A stretch of DNA of 64,000 nt from Bacteroidia bacterium (GCA_037045145.1 JBAOIA010000011.1:496001-560000), one strand, 5' to 3'; shown: positions 44,646-54,573, counted from the stretch's first letter. Program-made: numbers and translations. Notes: a model not told the origin generated them from the sequence alone.

Positions 44646-46061
44646 ATGAAAAAACTTATACTACTAATTTTAACTTTTGCTTGCACGTTTTGTAATGCAC
44701 AAACATCAGAGATTAACCGAACAAATCACTGGTATTTTGGTGAAGGTATTGGCATTGATTACAGCAGTGGTTCACCCGTACTTGATACATCAAGTTCTAT
44801 GTTTCAGCGTGAAGCTTGTGCTGTAATGAGTGATACAGCAGGCAATTTATTGTTTTATACCGATGGTGATACCATTTGGAATAAAAATCACATAGTAATG
44901 AATAATGGTTTTGGATTGGGCTGCGAAAGCAGTACCAATGGCGCGGTGATAGTACCTAATCCCGGTAATGACAGTATATATTATTTATTTACTGTTGACT
45001 GTTGGGAGAATATTGGGAATCATGGCTTACGGTATTCTGTTATAAATGTAAATGCAAATGGGGGAACAGGAGCCATATTACAAAAAAACATACAGCTTTT
45101 TTCACCAAGCAGCGAACAACTTGCCGTAACACGTCATTGTAATGGAATAGATTATTGGGTAGTAATGCATCATTATAATCAAAATAAATTTTATTCCTAC
45201 TTAGTTACCCCTTCCGGTGTTAATGCTATACCAACAATATCTGTTGTCGGTGATACTTTACCGGTACAAAATTTCATTGGTAATATGGGTAGTATGTGCT
45301 TTTCCCCGAATGGGAAAAAGCTATGCTTTGTTAATGGGTATATAGGAGCAAGACTTTTTAATTTTAATTTATTAACCGGAGAAATTGATAATATGATTGT
45401 TTTATCTACCGTTAGATATGAATACGGATGTGCTTTTTCACCAGATAATTCAAAATTATATGTTACTTTTTCGGGCTATCCTACACCCGGAAGATATATT
45501 TCACAATATGATTTAACCAGTAATGATTCATTACTGATTACATCCTCAAAAAATATTGTATTTTTAGTAAGCTATGTACATGCTCCGCTTGAAGGGTTAC
45601 AATTAACAGAACAAGGCTATATAAAAGTGGCTTTTTATTATCGGGATTCAATAGGAGTAATCCTAAACCCGAATGCTTATGGTGCTGCATGTAATTATCA
45701 AACATTTCCACTAACCTTTAATGGAAGATTATGTAAAGAACAATTTCCAAATTTTAACACCAACTATTATAATTCAAACCCTTATTCCTGTGGTATTGGT
45801 ATTGCAGAAACAGAGAATACAAGCATAAAGTTTTTTCCAAACCCTGTTTCCGATAGGCTTACCGTAACCAATTTAAATAGAAATTATGATAGTATGCTTA
45901 TTTATTCTATTGATGGCAGGTATGTTTTATTTAAGCCTATAGATAATAAAGAGATTGCTGAAATAGATACTCGTCAGCTTTCATCGGGTATTTACTTTAT
46001 CCAATTGTCGTCAAAGAGTTCAACAATGAAACCAATAAAATTTGTTAAGTTAAATTTTTAA
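44646..46061 (+). CDS. Secreted beta-propeller-like protein with T9SS sorting domain
   Basis: 471 aa from the ATG at 44646 (a GTG 3 bases earlier is less likely). Signal peptide ends at CNAQ. The body has repeated blade-like units with Ser-Pro-(N/D)-(G/N)-(K/S)-K-L, as in MCFSPNGKKLCF and CAFSPDNSKLYV, which suggests a beta-propeller. The last 80 residues are a type A T9SS domain: IKFFPNPVSDRLTV and LSSGIYFIQL. Probably surface-exposed or released; no catalytic site seen. Immediately upstream of the 1206-aa gene. Confidence 0.8.
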   Translation: MKKLILLILTFACTFCNAQTSEINRTNHWYFGEGIGIDYSSGSPVLDTSSSMFQREACAVMSDTAGNLLFYTDGDTIWNKNHIVMNNGFGLGCESSTNGAVIVPNPGNDSIYYLFTVDCWENIGNHGLRYSVINVNANGGTGAILQKNIQLFSPSSEQLAVTRHCNGIDYWVVMHHYNQNKFYSYLVTPSGVNAIPTISVVGDTLPVQNFIGNMGSMCFSPNGKKLCFVNGYIGARLFNFNLLTGEIDNMIVLSTVRYEYGCAFSPDNSKLYVTFSGYPTPGRYISQYDLTSNDSLLITSSKNIVFLVSYVHAPLEGLQLTEQGYIKVAFYYRDSIGVILNPNAYGAACNYQTFPLTFNGRLCKEQFPNFNTNYYNSNPYSCGIGIAETENTSIKFFPNPVSDRLTVTNLNRNYDSMLIYSIDGRYVLFKPIDNKEIAEIDTRQLSSGIYFIQLSSKSSTMKPIKFVKLNF

Positions 46062-46073
46062 AGTCCAATTAAT

Positions 46074-49000
46074 TTGAAAAATAAAAATTTGTTTAAACAA
46101 TTATTGGTTATATCGTCAATATTGTTTGCATCACAGAGCGATGCACAGTTTGTGATAACTCCCGGAACTAGTAATGAGTTTATGGGGACAGACCCCATAA
46201 TAAGAGGAGTAGGAATAGGACCATTTCCAAACACTCAAACAACTAACTCTGCTCTACATGTAAATACTTCCTATATGCTTACAAGTAGTAATTATCCAAA
46301 TATTAATTTTGGCGAAGTATTCCGCACTACGTGTGTGGCAGATATAAGCACCTTTTGGCGCATGGAGCGGATGAAAGAAGAAAATGCCGTAGAGTACGGC
46401 ATGTTATATACCTTAGGTGCGGCAGAAGAGACAGAGCTGTTTTTCAGTCCTTCCAATGAGAGCGGAATACATTTTTACGTACAGGCAAGTTATGAGGATA
46501 GAGAGGCAGATATTTATGGTGATTTGCGGTTTAATACCGGGGCTCATGTAACAGGTTATCCGCCCGGCATAGCCACCCCGCGCATGAGAATATTGGGCAG
46601 TAATGGTTTTGTAGGCATAGGTGATTATAGAACGTTTTCACCAAATTATCTGCTGCATCAGCATAATAATGATGATGGCGGCACATTTCATCAGTTTACC
46701 ACCGTTCAAACAGGCATAGCACCAAATGAAGGATTCAGAATAGGACTTGATGCCAATGCCAATGGTGAGTTAAACCTGATGAATAACACCTCAGACATGC
46801 ACTTTTTAACCAACTCAACACCGCGTGCTACTATTCTTGGTACAAATGGGTTTACCGGAATTGGTAATTATACCACTTTCACACCCCGAAGTTTATTGCA
46901 TCAGCATGATAATAATAACGCAAATGTATTTCATCAGTTTACAAACGGAAATACAGGTAGCGGAAACAATACCAGCGGATTCAGAATGGGAATTGAATTT
47001 GTTGGCGGGCTTACAAATCGTTCTGATGTATGGTTTAGGAACTGGCAAAATAACGGACAATTTAATTTTGCTTCAAATGACAATGCAGGCGCACAGCAAA
47101 GGCGAATTCAAATTCAAAACCAGGTTTATCTTAACAACGAAGTTACAAGAGTGAAAATCATTGAAAATGATTTTTTTAATCTTGCTTATGCTGATAGTCC
47201 TCCTCTCTCTCTTTTGCATATAGGGCATCATTGGCTACCTAATGCTGGAGGCCACCGCCTGTGGATGGACGTGGGAAGTTATACCTGCGCAAGCAGCGAT
47301 CAGTTGTATGTAGGATTGAAAGAAGCAACAAATAGTGATAACAATCCCTGGACTGCTCATATGGATGCTGTTATTAACTGGGGCGATAACATACAAGGAC
47401 AAGAGGGCGCGGATAACTTAAGAGTGATACTTACTACGCCTCAGGTAGCAAATAACGGTGATGCAGGAACTGTAGAAGGTCTTGAAGTTATGAGACTCAC
47501 ACCACTGGGAAGAATAGGAATTGGAAATTTTGATAATGTTAATGGCTCAGGAATCCAACCTTTACGCAGATTAGAAATTTATGATGAGCATGTCCAGAAT
47601 ATTAATTTTCCAACCGCTATCCAATTTATTCCTGCGCCCCAGTTGAGGCTTACATTTACTCCAAATGTGAATGTAAACCTAGGGATAAATACAGATTTTC
47701 AAACTATGCCTACTGGCGATCTTTTTATTAATCCTCGCAATGCAGGGGTAAATCGTTTTGTAGGCATTAATACTTCTACACCCCTGAACACGCTCGAAAT
47801 AAATTCCACAGCAGGCGTTTCACCATTCCCTTCGGGCTTACGGTTTACCAATCTTAATTCAGCCTCCGCAAATGATATTACTCCCAATGGCAAAGTGCTT
47901 ACAGTCGATGGTTCTGGTCATGTGGTGATGACTGATGGTGGCACAGGCACTGTCAACAGCATCTGCACCACACAGGATATTATAGCCCGGTTTGACAATA
48001 CGGGAAATGTTATTCAATGCAGCGATATTTACAACAATGCAGCTTCTACTTCTAATAACAGAATAGGTTTTTTTACTACCAATCCACGTTATAAATTTCA
48101 ATGTGAGGGGACATCTTTTTTTACAACAAACCAAGTTACACCACTTACTCCAAACTATGGCCTACAACACCCAAATTCACCTGTTATAATTGACTCAAAA
48201 AGTAATGAAGGCCTTTCTATTTTACACACAGCTAATGGATATAATAAAGATTTAATGCGAATTTATGGTGATAACAATATGCAATATCATATTCGAATGG
48301 TAGGCACACCCACAGGAATGAATGTAGCCAACAGCTTAACAATAGAACATGAGGATAACGGTGGAAACATTGAAAGTTGGTTAGCTTTTGATCCCGGTAC
48401 AAACACTTGTGTAATGCAAGGAAATTATAGTGGTTCTATACCCGGCAATCATTCAAAATTATATGTGGAGGCGCAGAACCCAATCCCGACCTCCTCAGGA
48501 AACAACATGTTTGATGCAATAAGAGCGGTTAACACAAATACTGTCACTGTTTCAACAACAAGGTTAACAGGAGTAAATGCCGAATGTGTTGGAACACGCT
48601 TGACTGCAGGTCAACCTATTTATAATATTGGTGGGGCGTTCAAGGGTTCGGGAGCAAATTCATCCTCTTCATCTAATGCGTTTAATTATGGTGTTTCAGG
48701 AGAAGCTTTTGGAAACAATTCAATGGTTAATAACTATGGCGGATTTTTTCGAAGTTTAGGAACAGGTTATAGCAACTGTGGTGTTTATAGTATAGCACAA
48801 AATGTAAGTCAGCTTAGCTATGGTATTTATACTGCAGCAAGAGGTGGTACTTCAGTTAATTATGGCATTTACGCACTTTCACTTAGCAATAATTGTATTA
48901 ATGGAAATTGCTCAAGTGCAGCAGGATTTTTTAATGGAAGAGTTTACGCCACCAATAATTATTACCATACCAGTGATTCTACATTAAAACAGAACATTGT

Positions 49001-49694
49001 TCCTGCACCACAAAGCGATACTTTGCTCAACAATTTATCAATTTATAAATTTAATTACGACACACTCAATAATTATGGTCTTTCATTAGAAGGCGGTACT
49101 CATTATGGTGTAATTGCACAGGAAGTACAACAAGTATTGCCACAATTAGTAAAGAATTTCTTGCAGCCTGCCGAGTATGATTCATCAGGTGCAATAATCA
49201 GTCAACAGAAAGATATTCTTGCAGTAAACTACACGGAGTTTATACCGCTGCTGATAGCAGGATATAAAAGTCAGGCTAAGGAGATAGACACCTTAACCAG
49301 CCAATTAACTACATTGCAAAGCAGGCTCGATTCGTTGGTTATGGCGGTAGCCTCATGCTGCAATGCGCCCTTGTTAAATCAAAACAATAGCAGCAATCAA
49401 CAAACCATAGAGCTGGATAACACACCGGCAATCATATTGGGCAATGACCCCAATCCATTTGCAGAAAACACCACCATCAGTTGGAACATTCCACAACAGG
49501 ATACAAAAACAATAAATGCCATGCTTGTTTTTTACAATCAGAACGGCAGCATATTAAAGTCGGTTAAAATACATCAGGCAGGAGCAGGCTCGCTGTTGGT
49601 TTATGGCAGCAATCTTTCATCGGGTCAATACAGCTATTCGTTGGTGGTCAATAATAAAACCATTAAAACCAAACAAATGGTAAAGGTAAAATAG
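46074..49694 (+). CDS. Giant secreted protein with S74 intramolecular chaperone and T9SS-like domain
   Basis: 1206 aa starting with TTG at 46074; no ATG fits, and the signal peptide KNKNLFKQLLVISSILFASQSDAQ (split reading) starts right there. A repeat of 81 codons (GSNGFVGIGDYRTF at 175 and GTNGFTGIGNYTTF at 256) lies in the first third. The central part is Asn/Gly/Thr-rich fibre-like sequence. At 960-1080 is a peptidase S74 domain (YHTSDSTLKQNI, Ser967 and Lys972 as the expected dyad; HYGVIAQEVQQVLP), known from phage tail fibres as a trimerising, self-cleaving chaperone. A coiled coil (about 1085-1110) and a T9SS-type C-terminal domain follow (NPFAENTTISW, LSSGQYSYSL). Forms a two-gene unit with the propeller protein, 12 bases apart. 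Confidence 0.8.
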   Translation: MKNKNLFKQLLVISSILFASQSDAQFVITPGTSNEFMGTDPIIRGVGIGPFPNTQTTNSALHVNTSYMLTSSNYPNINFGEVFRTTCVADISTFWRMERMKEENAVEYGMLYTLGAAEETELFFSPSNESGIHFYVQASYEDREADIYGDLRFNTGAHVTGYPPGIATPRMRILGSNGFVGIGDYRTFSPNYLLHQHNNDDGGTFHQFTTVQTGIAPNEGFRIGLDANANGELNLMNNTSDMHFLTNSTPRATILGTNGFTGIGNYTTFTPRSLLHQHDNNNANVFHQFTNGNTGSGNNTSGFRMGIEFVGGLTNRSDVWFRNWQNNGQFNFASNDNAGAQQRRIQIQNQVYLNNEVTRVKIIENDFFNLAYADSPPLSLLHIGHHWLPNAGGHRLWMDVGSYTCASSDQLYVGLKEATNSDNNPWTAHMDAVINWGDNIQGQEGADNLRVILTTPQVANNGDAGTVEGLEVMRLTPLGRIGIGNFDNVNGSGIQPLRRLEIYDEHVQNINFPTAIQFIPAPQLRLTFTPNVNVNLGINTDFQTMPTGDLFINPRNAGVNRFVGINTSTPLNTLEINSTAGVSPFPSGLRFTNLNSASANDITPNGKVLTVDGSGHVVMTDGGTGTVNSICTTQDIIARFDNTGNVIQCSDIYNNAASTSNNRIGFFTTNPRYKFQCEGTSFFTTNQVTPLTPNYGLQHPNSPVIIDSKSNEGLSILHTANGYNKDLMRIYGDNNMQYHIRMVGTPTGMNVANSLTIEHEDNGGNIESWLAFDPGTNTCVMQGNYSGSIPGNHSKLYVEAQNPIPTSSGNNMFDAIRAVNTNTVTVSTTRLTGVNAECVGTRLTAGQPIYNIGGAFKGSGANSSSSSNAFNYGVSGEAFGNNSMVNNYGGFFRSLGTGYSNCGVYSIAQNVSQLSYGIYTAARGGTSVNYGIYALSLSNNCINGNCSSAAGFFNGRVYATNNYYHTSDSTLKQNIVPAPQSDTLLNNLSIYKFNYDTLNNYGLSLEGGTHYGVIAQEVQQVLPQLVKNFLQPAEYDSSGAIISQQKDILAVNYTEFIPLLIAGYKSQAKEIDTLTSQLTTLQSRLDSLVMAVASCCNAPLLNQNNSSNQQTIELDNTPAIILGNDPNPFAENTTISWNIPQQDTKTINAMLVFYNQNGSILKSVKIHQAGAGSLLVYGSNLSSGQYSYSLVVNNKTIKTKQMVKVK

Positions 49695-49716
49695 TGCGTT
49701 TTAAAAACAAACGAGG

Positions 49717-49745
49717 GCGGCTGCATTCGCAGCCGCATTCTATTT
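49717..49745 (+). terminator. Terminator, degraded copy 2 of the duplicated hairpin
   Basis: GCGGCTGC-ATTC-GCAGCCGC at 49717-49736, then a T-rich tail. The left flank AAACGAGG matches copy 1 at 43114, but the right flank does not, so the lower stem is lost. Closes the 1206-aa gene. Confidence 0.8.
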
Positions 49746-49901
49746 TTTAATTCAATAGGATTATGCACATAACAGCATAATGTAAAAAAATTAACAGATC
49801 TAATGTTTCAAATATTTTTTTAACTCTGATAATATCATTTTAGAACGCTACCATTTATTTTTGTTCAGACTAAACCTTCTTTACAATATCTTGTCAAATA
49901 C

Positions 49902-49909
49902 TAAGTTTG
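49902..49909 (+). promoter_or_regulatory. -7 element of the DUF1800-DUF1501 pair
   Basis: TAAGTTTG, an exact TAnnTTTG, 7 bases before the ATG at 49917; a transcript would be leaderless or nearly so. Confidence 0.5.
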
Positions 49910-49916
49910 GTTTGTT

Positions 49917-51353
49917 ATGACGGAAAACGAAAATTTTAAAAATCTTAAGCATCTTTATAACCGTGCGGGTTTTGGATTACACTATTCTGAATTGCAAAAA
50001 CTGTGTCGCACAAAGCTGAATAAAGTTGTTTCTGACATGATTGAAAAAGCAAAGGTTGATATGCCATTAACAACTATTGCTCCGGATCATATTAAATCAG
50101 TGATGCTTAAAAATGCAGGACTTACAAAGAAAGAAGGCTTATCACCGGAGCAACTAAAGGAGAGGCAAAAACTTTTAGTGAGTCTGAACAAGCAACTTAA
50201 AAACTTGAATACAGAATGGGTCTTCCGCATGATGGATACAGACAGTCCGCTGCGTGAAAAAATGACCTTGTTTTGGAACAATCACTTTGCCTGCCGCGAA
50301 GAAGGTAACCCATATTTTGCACAAGTGCTCAACAATATTCAGCGCAAAAATGCATTAGGCGATTTTAAAATATTGTTGATTGAAGTGTCGAAGTCTGCAT
50401 CCATGTTGAATTTCTTGAATAATCAGCAAAATAAAAAAGGCAGACCTAATGAAAATTTTGCTCGCGAGTTAATGGAGTTGTTTACACTTGGTCGTGGTAA
50501 CTATTCAGAAAAAGATATCAAGGAGTCGGCACGGGCGTTTACCGGTTGGTCACATGATGCAGCAGGAAACTTTGAGTTCAACCCCAAAAATCATGACAAC
50601 GGAATAAAAGCGTTTTTTGGAAAAGAAGGTAACTTCAGTGGTGAAGATATTATTGATATGATTTTGCAAAAACCCGAAGCTGCTATTTTCATTGCTAGAA
50701 AAGCGTATCGCTTTTTTGTTAACGATGTGCCAAACGAAACACATGTGCAGGAATTGGGAAATCATTTTTTCAAAAACAAATACAATATTTCTGCGCTGAT
50801 GAATAAAATGTTTACCTCAGAATGGTTTTATGCTCCTGAAAACACAGGTAATAAAATTAAATCTCCTGTAGAGCTAATTGTGGGACTAAGTCGTCAGTTT
50901 AATGTTACCTACAAAAGGCAGGAAATTATCTTGCAACTGCAAAGAGGATTAGGTCAAACTTTATTTTACCCACCTAATGTGGCAGGTTGGGCAGGTGGTC
51001 GTAACTGGATTGACAGTTCATCATTGATGTTACGATTAACTATTCCATCTCAGATTCTTAACGATGGCAGTATTAATTTTTCAGCTAAAACCGACCCTGA
51101 TGATGAAAACATTGTTGCAATGAAACAAATGGATGATGCGGCATTGGAAGCAAAAAAGGGAAGTTCAAGAATAGAAATTAACTGGGAAAAATTTTGGGCA
51201 GAATTTCCGGAAGGTTATACAATACAGCAAATAGCAGACTATATTCTGCAATGTAAGCCAAGCTCACAGTTGAATGAAATCATCAAAAATTCTGTGGACA
51301 AGAAGAATACAATTATAAAAACCGTATGCACTCCCGAGTATCAATTATGCTGA
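49917..51353 (+). CDS. DUF1800 family protein
   Basis: 478 aa without a clear signal peptide. Family signatures: HLYNRAGFGLHYSELQKL, MTLFWNNHFACREEGNPYF, NENFARELMELFTLGRGNYSEKDIKESARAFTGW (split reading) and YPPNVAGWAGGRNWID. DUF1800 genes are almost always followed by DUF1501, as here (22-base gap). The biochemical role is unknown; in some planctomycetes and Bacteroidota the pair is tied to secretion of surface proteins. Confidence 0.88.
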   Translation: MTENENFKNLKHLYNRAGFGLHYSELQKLCRTKLNKVVSDMIEKAKVDMPLTTIAPDHIKSVMLKNAGLTKKEGLSPEQLKERQKLLVSLNKQLKNLNTEWVFRMMDTDSPLREKMTLFWNNHFACREEGNPYFAQVLNNIQRKNALGDFKILLIEVSKSASMLNFLNNQQNKKGRPNENFARELMELFTLGRGNYSEKDIKESARAFTGWSHDAAGNFEFNPKNHDNGIKAFFGKEGNFSGEDIIDMILQKPEAAIFIARKAYRFFVNDVPNETHVQELGNHFFKNKYNISALMNKMFTSEWFYAPENTGNKIKSPVELIVGLSRQFNVTYKRQEIILQLQRGLGQTLFYPPNVAGWAGGRNWIDSSSLMLRLTIPSQILNDGSINFSAKTDPDDENIVAMKQMDDAALEAKKGSSRIEINWEKFWAEFPEGYTIQQIADYILQCKPSSQLNEIIKNSVDKKNTIIKTVCTPEYQLC

Positions 51354-51375
51354 AACAGAAAAATAAATAGTTATA

Positions 51376-52575
51376 ATGAAAAGAAGAGACTTTTTAAAGC
51401 AATCGGTTTTTGCAAGTGCCGGCAGTATGTTGATACCTGCATTTTTAAAGCCATTTGAACTTATTGCAAAAGCAAATTTAAGCGGTCATAAAAATCTTGT
51501 TGTCATACAACTTTCCGGTGGCAATGACGGGCTAAACACTATTGTGCCTTATGGCAATGATGTGTATTATCAGTTGCGCAACACCATTGCCATTCCACAA
51601 TCGGAAATCATTAAACTAAATTCCATGCAGGGGTTGAATCCGGCATTATCCCCACTAAAAGAAATTTATGATCAGGGTTGGATGAGTATCATCAATAATG
51701 TCGGCTATCCGAATCCAAATCGCTCGCATTTTAGGTCAATGGATATCTGGCAAACAGCAAGCGACTCCAATCAGTTTCTTTCTACAGGATGGATTGGACG
51801 CTATTTAGATTCAAATTGTCAGATGTGTAAAAACCCATACAATGCAGTTGAAGTGGACGATACCCTATCGTTAGCTTTGAAAGGAGATACAAAAAAAGGT
51901 ATTGCACTTCAGGATCCTGATAAATTGTTTCGCACCACCAACACACCGTTTTTTGGTAAGTTGATTGAACATGACAAGGAACATCTTGACGAAGATAATC
52001 TTGGTTACTTGTATAAGACCATGATTGAGACATATTCTTCTGCTGGCTACATAAAAGAAACTACAAAGAATTACAGCAATAGCTTTGTGTATCCCGAATC
52101 GGCATTTGCCAAGAAATTAAAGACCGTTGCACGTTTTATTTTATCAGGACTTGACACAAGGGTTTATTATGTTTCGCTTAGTGGATTTGATACTCATGTA
52201 AACCAAATGGCACAACAGAAAAAATTATTTACTCAGTTTTCTGAAGGGATGAATGCATTTGTAAAAGAATTAAATAATAATAAAAGACTTGATGATACAT
52301 TAGTGATTGCATTTTCGGAATTTGGCCGAAGAGTTGCACAAAATGCAAGTCGCGGAACAGACCATGGGACTGCAAATGTTATGATGTTGTTTGGAGGTCA
52401 GTTAAAGAAGCAGGGAATATATAATGATGCACCTGATTTGAATGATCTTGATGCAGGTGATTTAAAATATAAAGTAGATTTCAGAGAAGTGTATGCTACA
52501 GTGTTGAACAAATGGCTCAATGTGGACAATAAACTGATTCTTGCTGACTCATCTGGAACAATGGATTTTATTTGA
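51376..52575 (+). CDS. DUF1501 family sulfatase-like protein
   Basis: 399 aa. The N-terminus MKRRDFLKQS has the twin-Arg pattern of Tat signals followed by a hydrophobic stretch, so export as a folded protein is likely. The body matches DUF1501: NLVVIQLSGGNDGLNTIVPY, NPNRSHFRSMDIWQTA, DTHVNQMAQQKKL and FSEFGRRVAQNASRGTDHG. It has an alkaline-phosphatase-like fold with His/Asp residues that could bind metal, but no activity is established. Partner of DUF1800. Confidence 0.88.
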   Translation: MKRRDFLKQSVFASAGSMLIPAFLKPFELIAKANLSGHKNLVVIQLSGGNDGLNTIVPYGNDVYYQLRNTIAIPQSEIIKLNSMQGLNPALSPLKEIYDQGWMSIINNVGYPNPNRSHFRSMDIWQTASDSNQFLSTGWIGRYLDSNCQMCKNPYNAVEVDDTLSLALKGDTKKGIALQDPDKLFRTTNTPFFGKLIEHDKEHLDEDNLGYLYKTMIETYSSAGYIKETTKNYSNSFVYPESAFAKKLKTVARFILSGLDTRVYYVSLSGFDTHVNQMAQQKKLFTQFSEGMNAFVKELNNNKRLDDTLVIAFSEFGRRVAQNASRGTDHGTANVMMLFGGQLKKQGIYNDAPDLNDLDAGDLKYKVDFREVYATVLNKWLNVDNKLILADSSGTMDFI

Positions 52576-52630
52576 TGACGGAAGAAATTACAGGTAGGAA
52601 AACAGAAATTGTTTATGGAACATGCTTTTT

Positions 52631-53605
52631 TTAATGCTCTCTTATCAATAACTTTTCACAAAACAATTTTAATTCAAGAACATTTTTTGCCTGCACATTT
52701 AAACCGGTAAGTTGATTCAACCCTTTTTGATAGTATGCCTGAATTGTCTGCATTGTTTTCTGGTGCAATTCTAAGTTATTAAACACCTGCATCACCGCTG
52801 TAATTTTTTCGTAATTGGATAAATTGTGTGAGTTATAAAGTGCCAGAAAATCAAGATGCTCTTTGCCATTAAGCAGCCGGCATGCTTCTGAAAAAAGAAA
52901 TGTTTTTTTACCTTCAATAATATCGCCACCCGGGCGTTTGCCGAATTTAGCATCATCACCAAATGCATCTAATAAGTCATCCTGTATCTGAAAAGCAATC
53001 CCGATATTTTTCCCAAATTCATACAAGCGTAGTTTATCTTCTTCAGAGGCATTAGCAATTATAGCACCAGTTGCCAGGCAACATGCCGGCAGTACAGCAG
53101 TTTTTAAAGTAATCATGCCAATATAATCTTCAGGAGTAATTTCACGTAAACGTCCGAAATCCATGTCATGCTGCTGTCCTTCGCAAACCTGCATGGCGGT
53201 TTTGTAAAATAATTGCATCACCGATCTAAGCACAGCATCATCAACCTGCATAATGTACTCACTGGCTTTTACAAAAAGTGCATCACCGGAAAGTATGGCA
53301 ATATCTGTACTCCATTTTTCATGTACTGTTGGCCTGTTTCTTCGCAACGTTGCTTTATCCATGATGTCATCATGCAGCAGGGTAAAATTGTGAAACAACT
53401 CAATACCTATGGCAGCTTTCATTGCTTTCTGATAATTTGTTTCAAACAAGCTTGCACCTATGAGAACCAATAAGGGTCGCATGCGTTTGCCACCAAGCTC
53501 AACTATATATTCCATTGGCTCATATAGATTGGCCGGCTCATGACCAAAGCGCAGCGACTTTAATTCGCGCTCAATTTCGCGTTGCAGAAAGTCAATACTT
53601 TCCAT
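52631..53605 (-). CDS. Polyprenyl diphosphate synthase
   Basis: Trans-prenyltransferase, 324 aa. First Asp-rich motif DDIMD (79-83, within LLHDDIMDKATLRRN) and second DDLLD (209-213), plus GGKRMRP at the substrate entrance. The residues before the first motif (F-H-N-F-T-LLH) set chain length; Phe at -5/-4 positions would suggest C15-C20, but larger products (menaquinone side chain) are also possible. Leads a same-strand run with the epimerase and RfbA genes, 9-15 bases apart. Confidence 0.88.
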   Translation of the reverse strand: MESIDFLQREIERELKSLRFGHEPANLYEPMEYIVELGGKRMRPLLVLIGASLFETNYQKAMKAAIGIELFHNFTLLHDDIMDKATLRRNRPTVHEKWSTDIAILSGDALFVKASEYIMQVDDAVLRSVMQLFYKTAMQVCEGQQHDMDFGRLREITPEDYIGMITLKTAVLPACCLATGAIIANASEEDKLRLYEFGKNIGIAFQIQDDLLDAFGDDAKFGKRPGGDIIEGKKTFLFSEACRLLNGKEHLDFLALYNSHNLSNYEKITAVMQVFNNLELHQKTMQTIQAYYQKGLNQLTGLNVQAKNVLELKLFCEKLLIREH

Positions 53606-53614
53606 TAAAACAAA

Positions 53615-54559
53615 TTACTTTTTCTTTTTATTTCTGAAAACCTCAATCACTCTTTCCATTCCTATTTCAAGAGGTGTTAGTTCGCGGTTGAGTAATATTT
53701 TCATTTTGCCAATATCAGGACATCTGCGTGTCATATCACCTTCTTTTAAAGCAGGTAAATGCACAATGTTTGATTTTGAATTCAGAATTTTTTTAATCAA
53801 CTGCGCCAATTCCAGAATTGAGGTTTCATGATCGTTGCCCACGTTGATGACATCATTTACAAAACGATGTGTGTAGAATGCATTTAAGCATGCCTCAACA
53901 TTATCATCAACATAACAGAAGGTTCGTGTTTGTGAGCCATCACCATAGATAGTAATATCTTTATCGCTCAATGCAGCTTCAATAAATTTCGACATTACGA
54001 AGTCTGTACTTTGCTTAGGTCCATAAGTATTGAAGAATCGAAAAATGGTAAAGTCAAGATCAAACTCCTGTTTGTAGGCACGGAGGTAGGCTTCGCCAAG
54101 ATTTTTTACAATGGCATAAGGAAGTCTTGAGTTTAAAGGTGTTGTTGTTTCATTTTGCGGATACTCAACAGGCTCGCCATAAACCTCGCTGCTGCTGCTG
54201 AAGTAAACACGTTTTACCCCAGTATTCTTTGATAAGTCAAGAATGTTTTTTAATCCGGTAAGGTCTTTTAATACCCATGATGGATGATCGAGTGTGCGTT
54301 TTACACCCACTACAGCTGCATAGTGAAAAACATAATCAAATGCATAGGCATAGAATATGGATGATATATCGCTGAAATCATTCACATCAGCTTTAATAAA
54401 TTTAACATTGTTATGTTTTGATGCCGGAACTTTTCGCATTGATCCGGTTAAAAGATTGTCAACTACAACAACAAAGTTGTCGGCATTGTCTGCTAGTTTT
54501 TCTGCTAAGGCACTTCCTACAAATCCTGCTCCACCTGTTACTAAAATTTTACTTTTCAT
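53615..54559 (-). CDS. NAD-dependent nucleotide-sugar epimerase/dehydratase (SDR)
   Basis: 314 aa. Rossmann motif GGAGFVG (9-15), and the catalytic pair Y148-x3-K152 (PYAIVK) after SSSSEVYG. TRTFCYVDDNVEACL and HETSILEL are typical for UDP-glucuronate decarboxylase and UDP-hexose 4-epimerase. The exact sugar cannot be told. Located between the prenyl synthase and the thymidylyltransferase, so it probably serves surface glycan or dTDP-sugar supply. Confidence 0.82.
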   Translation of the reverse strand: MKSKILVTGGAGFVGSALAEKLADNADNFVVVVDNLLTGSMRKVPASKHNNVKFIKADVNDFSDISSIFYAYAFDYVFHYAAVVGVKRTLDHPSWVLKDLTGLKNILDLSKNTGVKRVYFSSSSEVYGEPVEYPQNETTTPLNSRLPYAIVKNLGEAYLRAYKQEFDLDFTIFRFFNTYGPKQSTDFVMSKFIEAALSDKDITIYGDGSQTRTFCYVDDNVEACLNAFYTHRFVNDVINVGNDHETSILELAQLIKKILNSKSNIVHLPALKEGDMTRRCPDIGKMKILLNRELTPLEIGMERVIEVFRNKKKK

Positions 54560-54573
54560 ATATTATGTTTCGC

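Noticed and set aside
47859..48134. 91-codon minus-strand frame inside the 1206-aa gene
   Set aside because: Antisense shadow within a clear secreted-protein gene.
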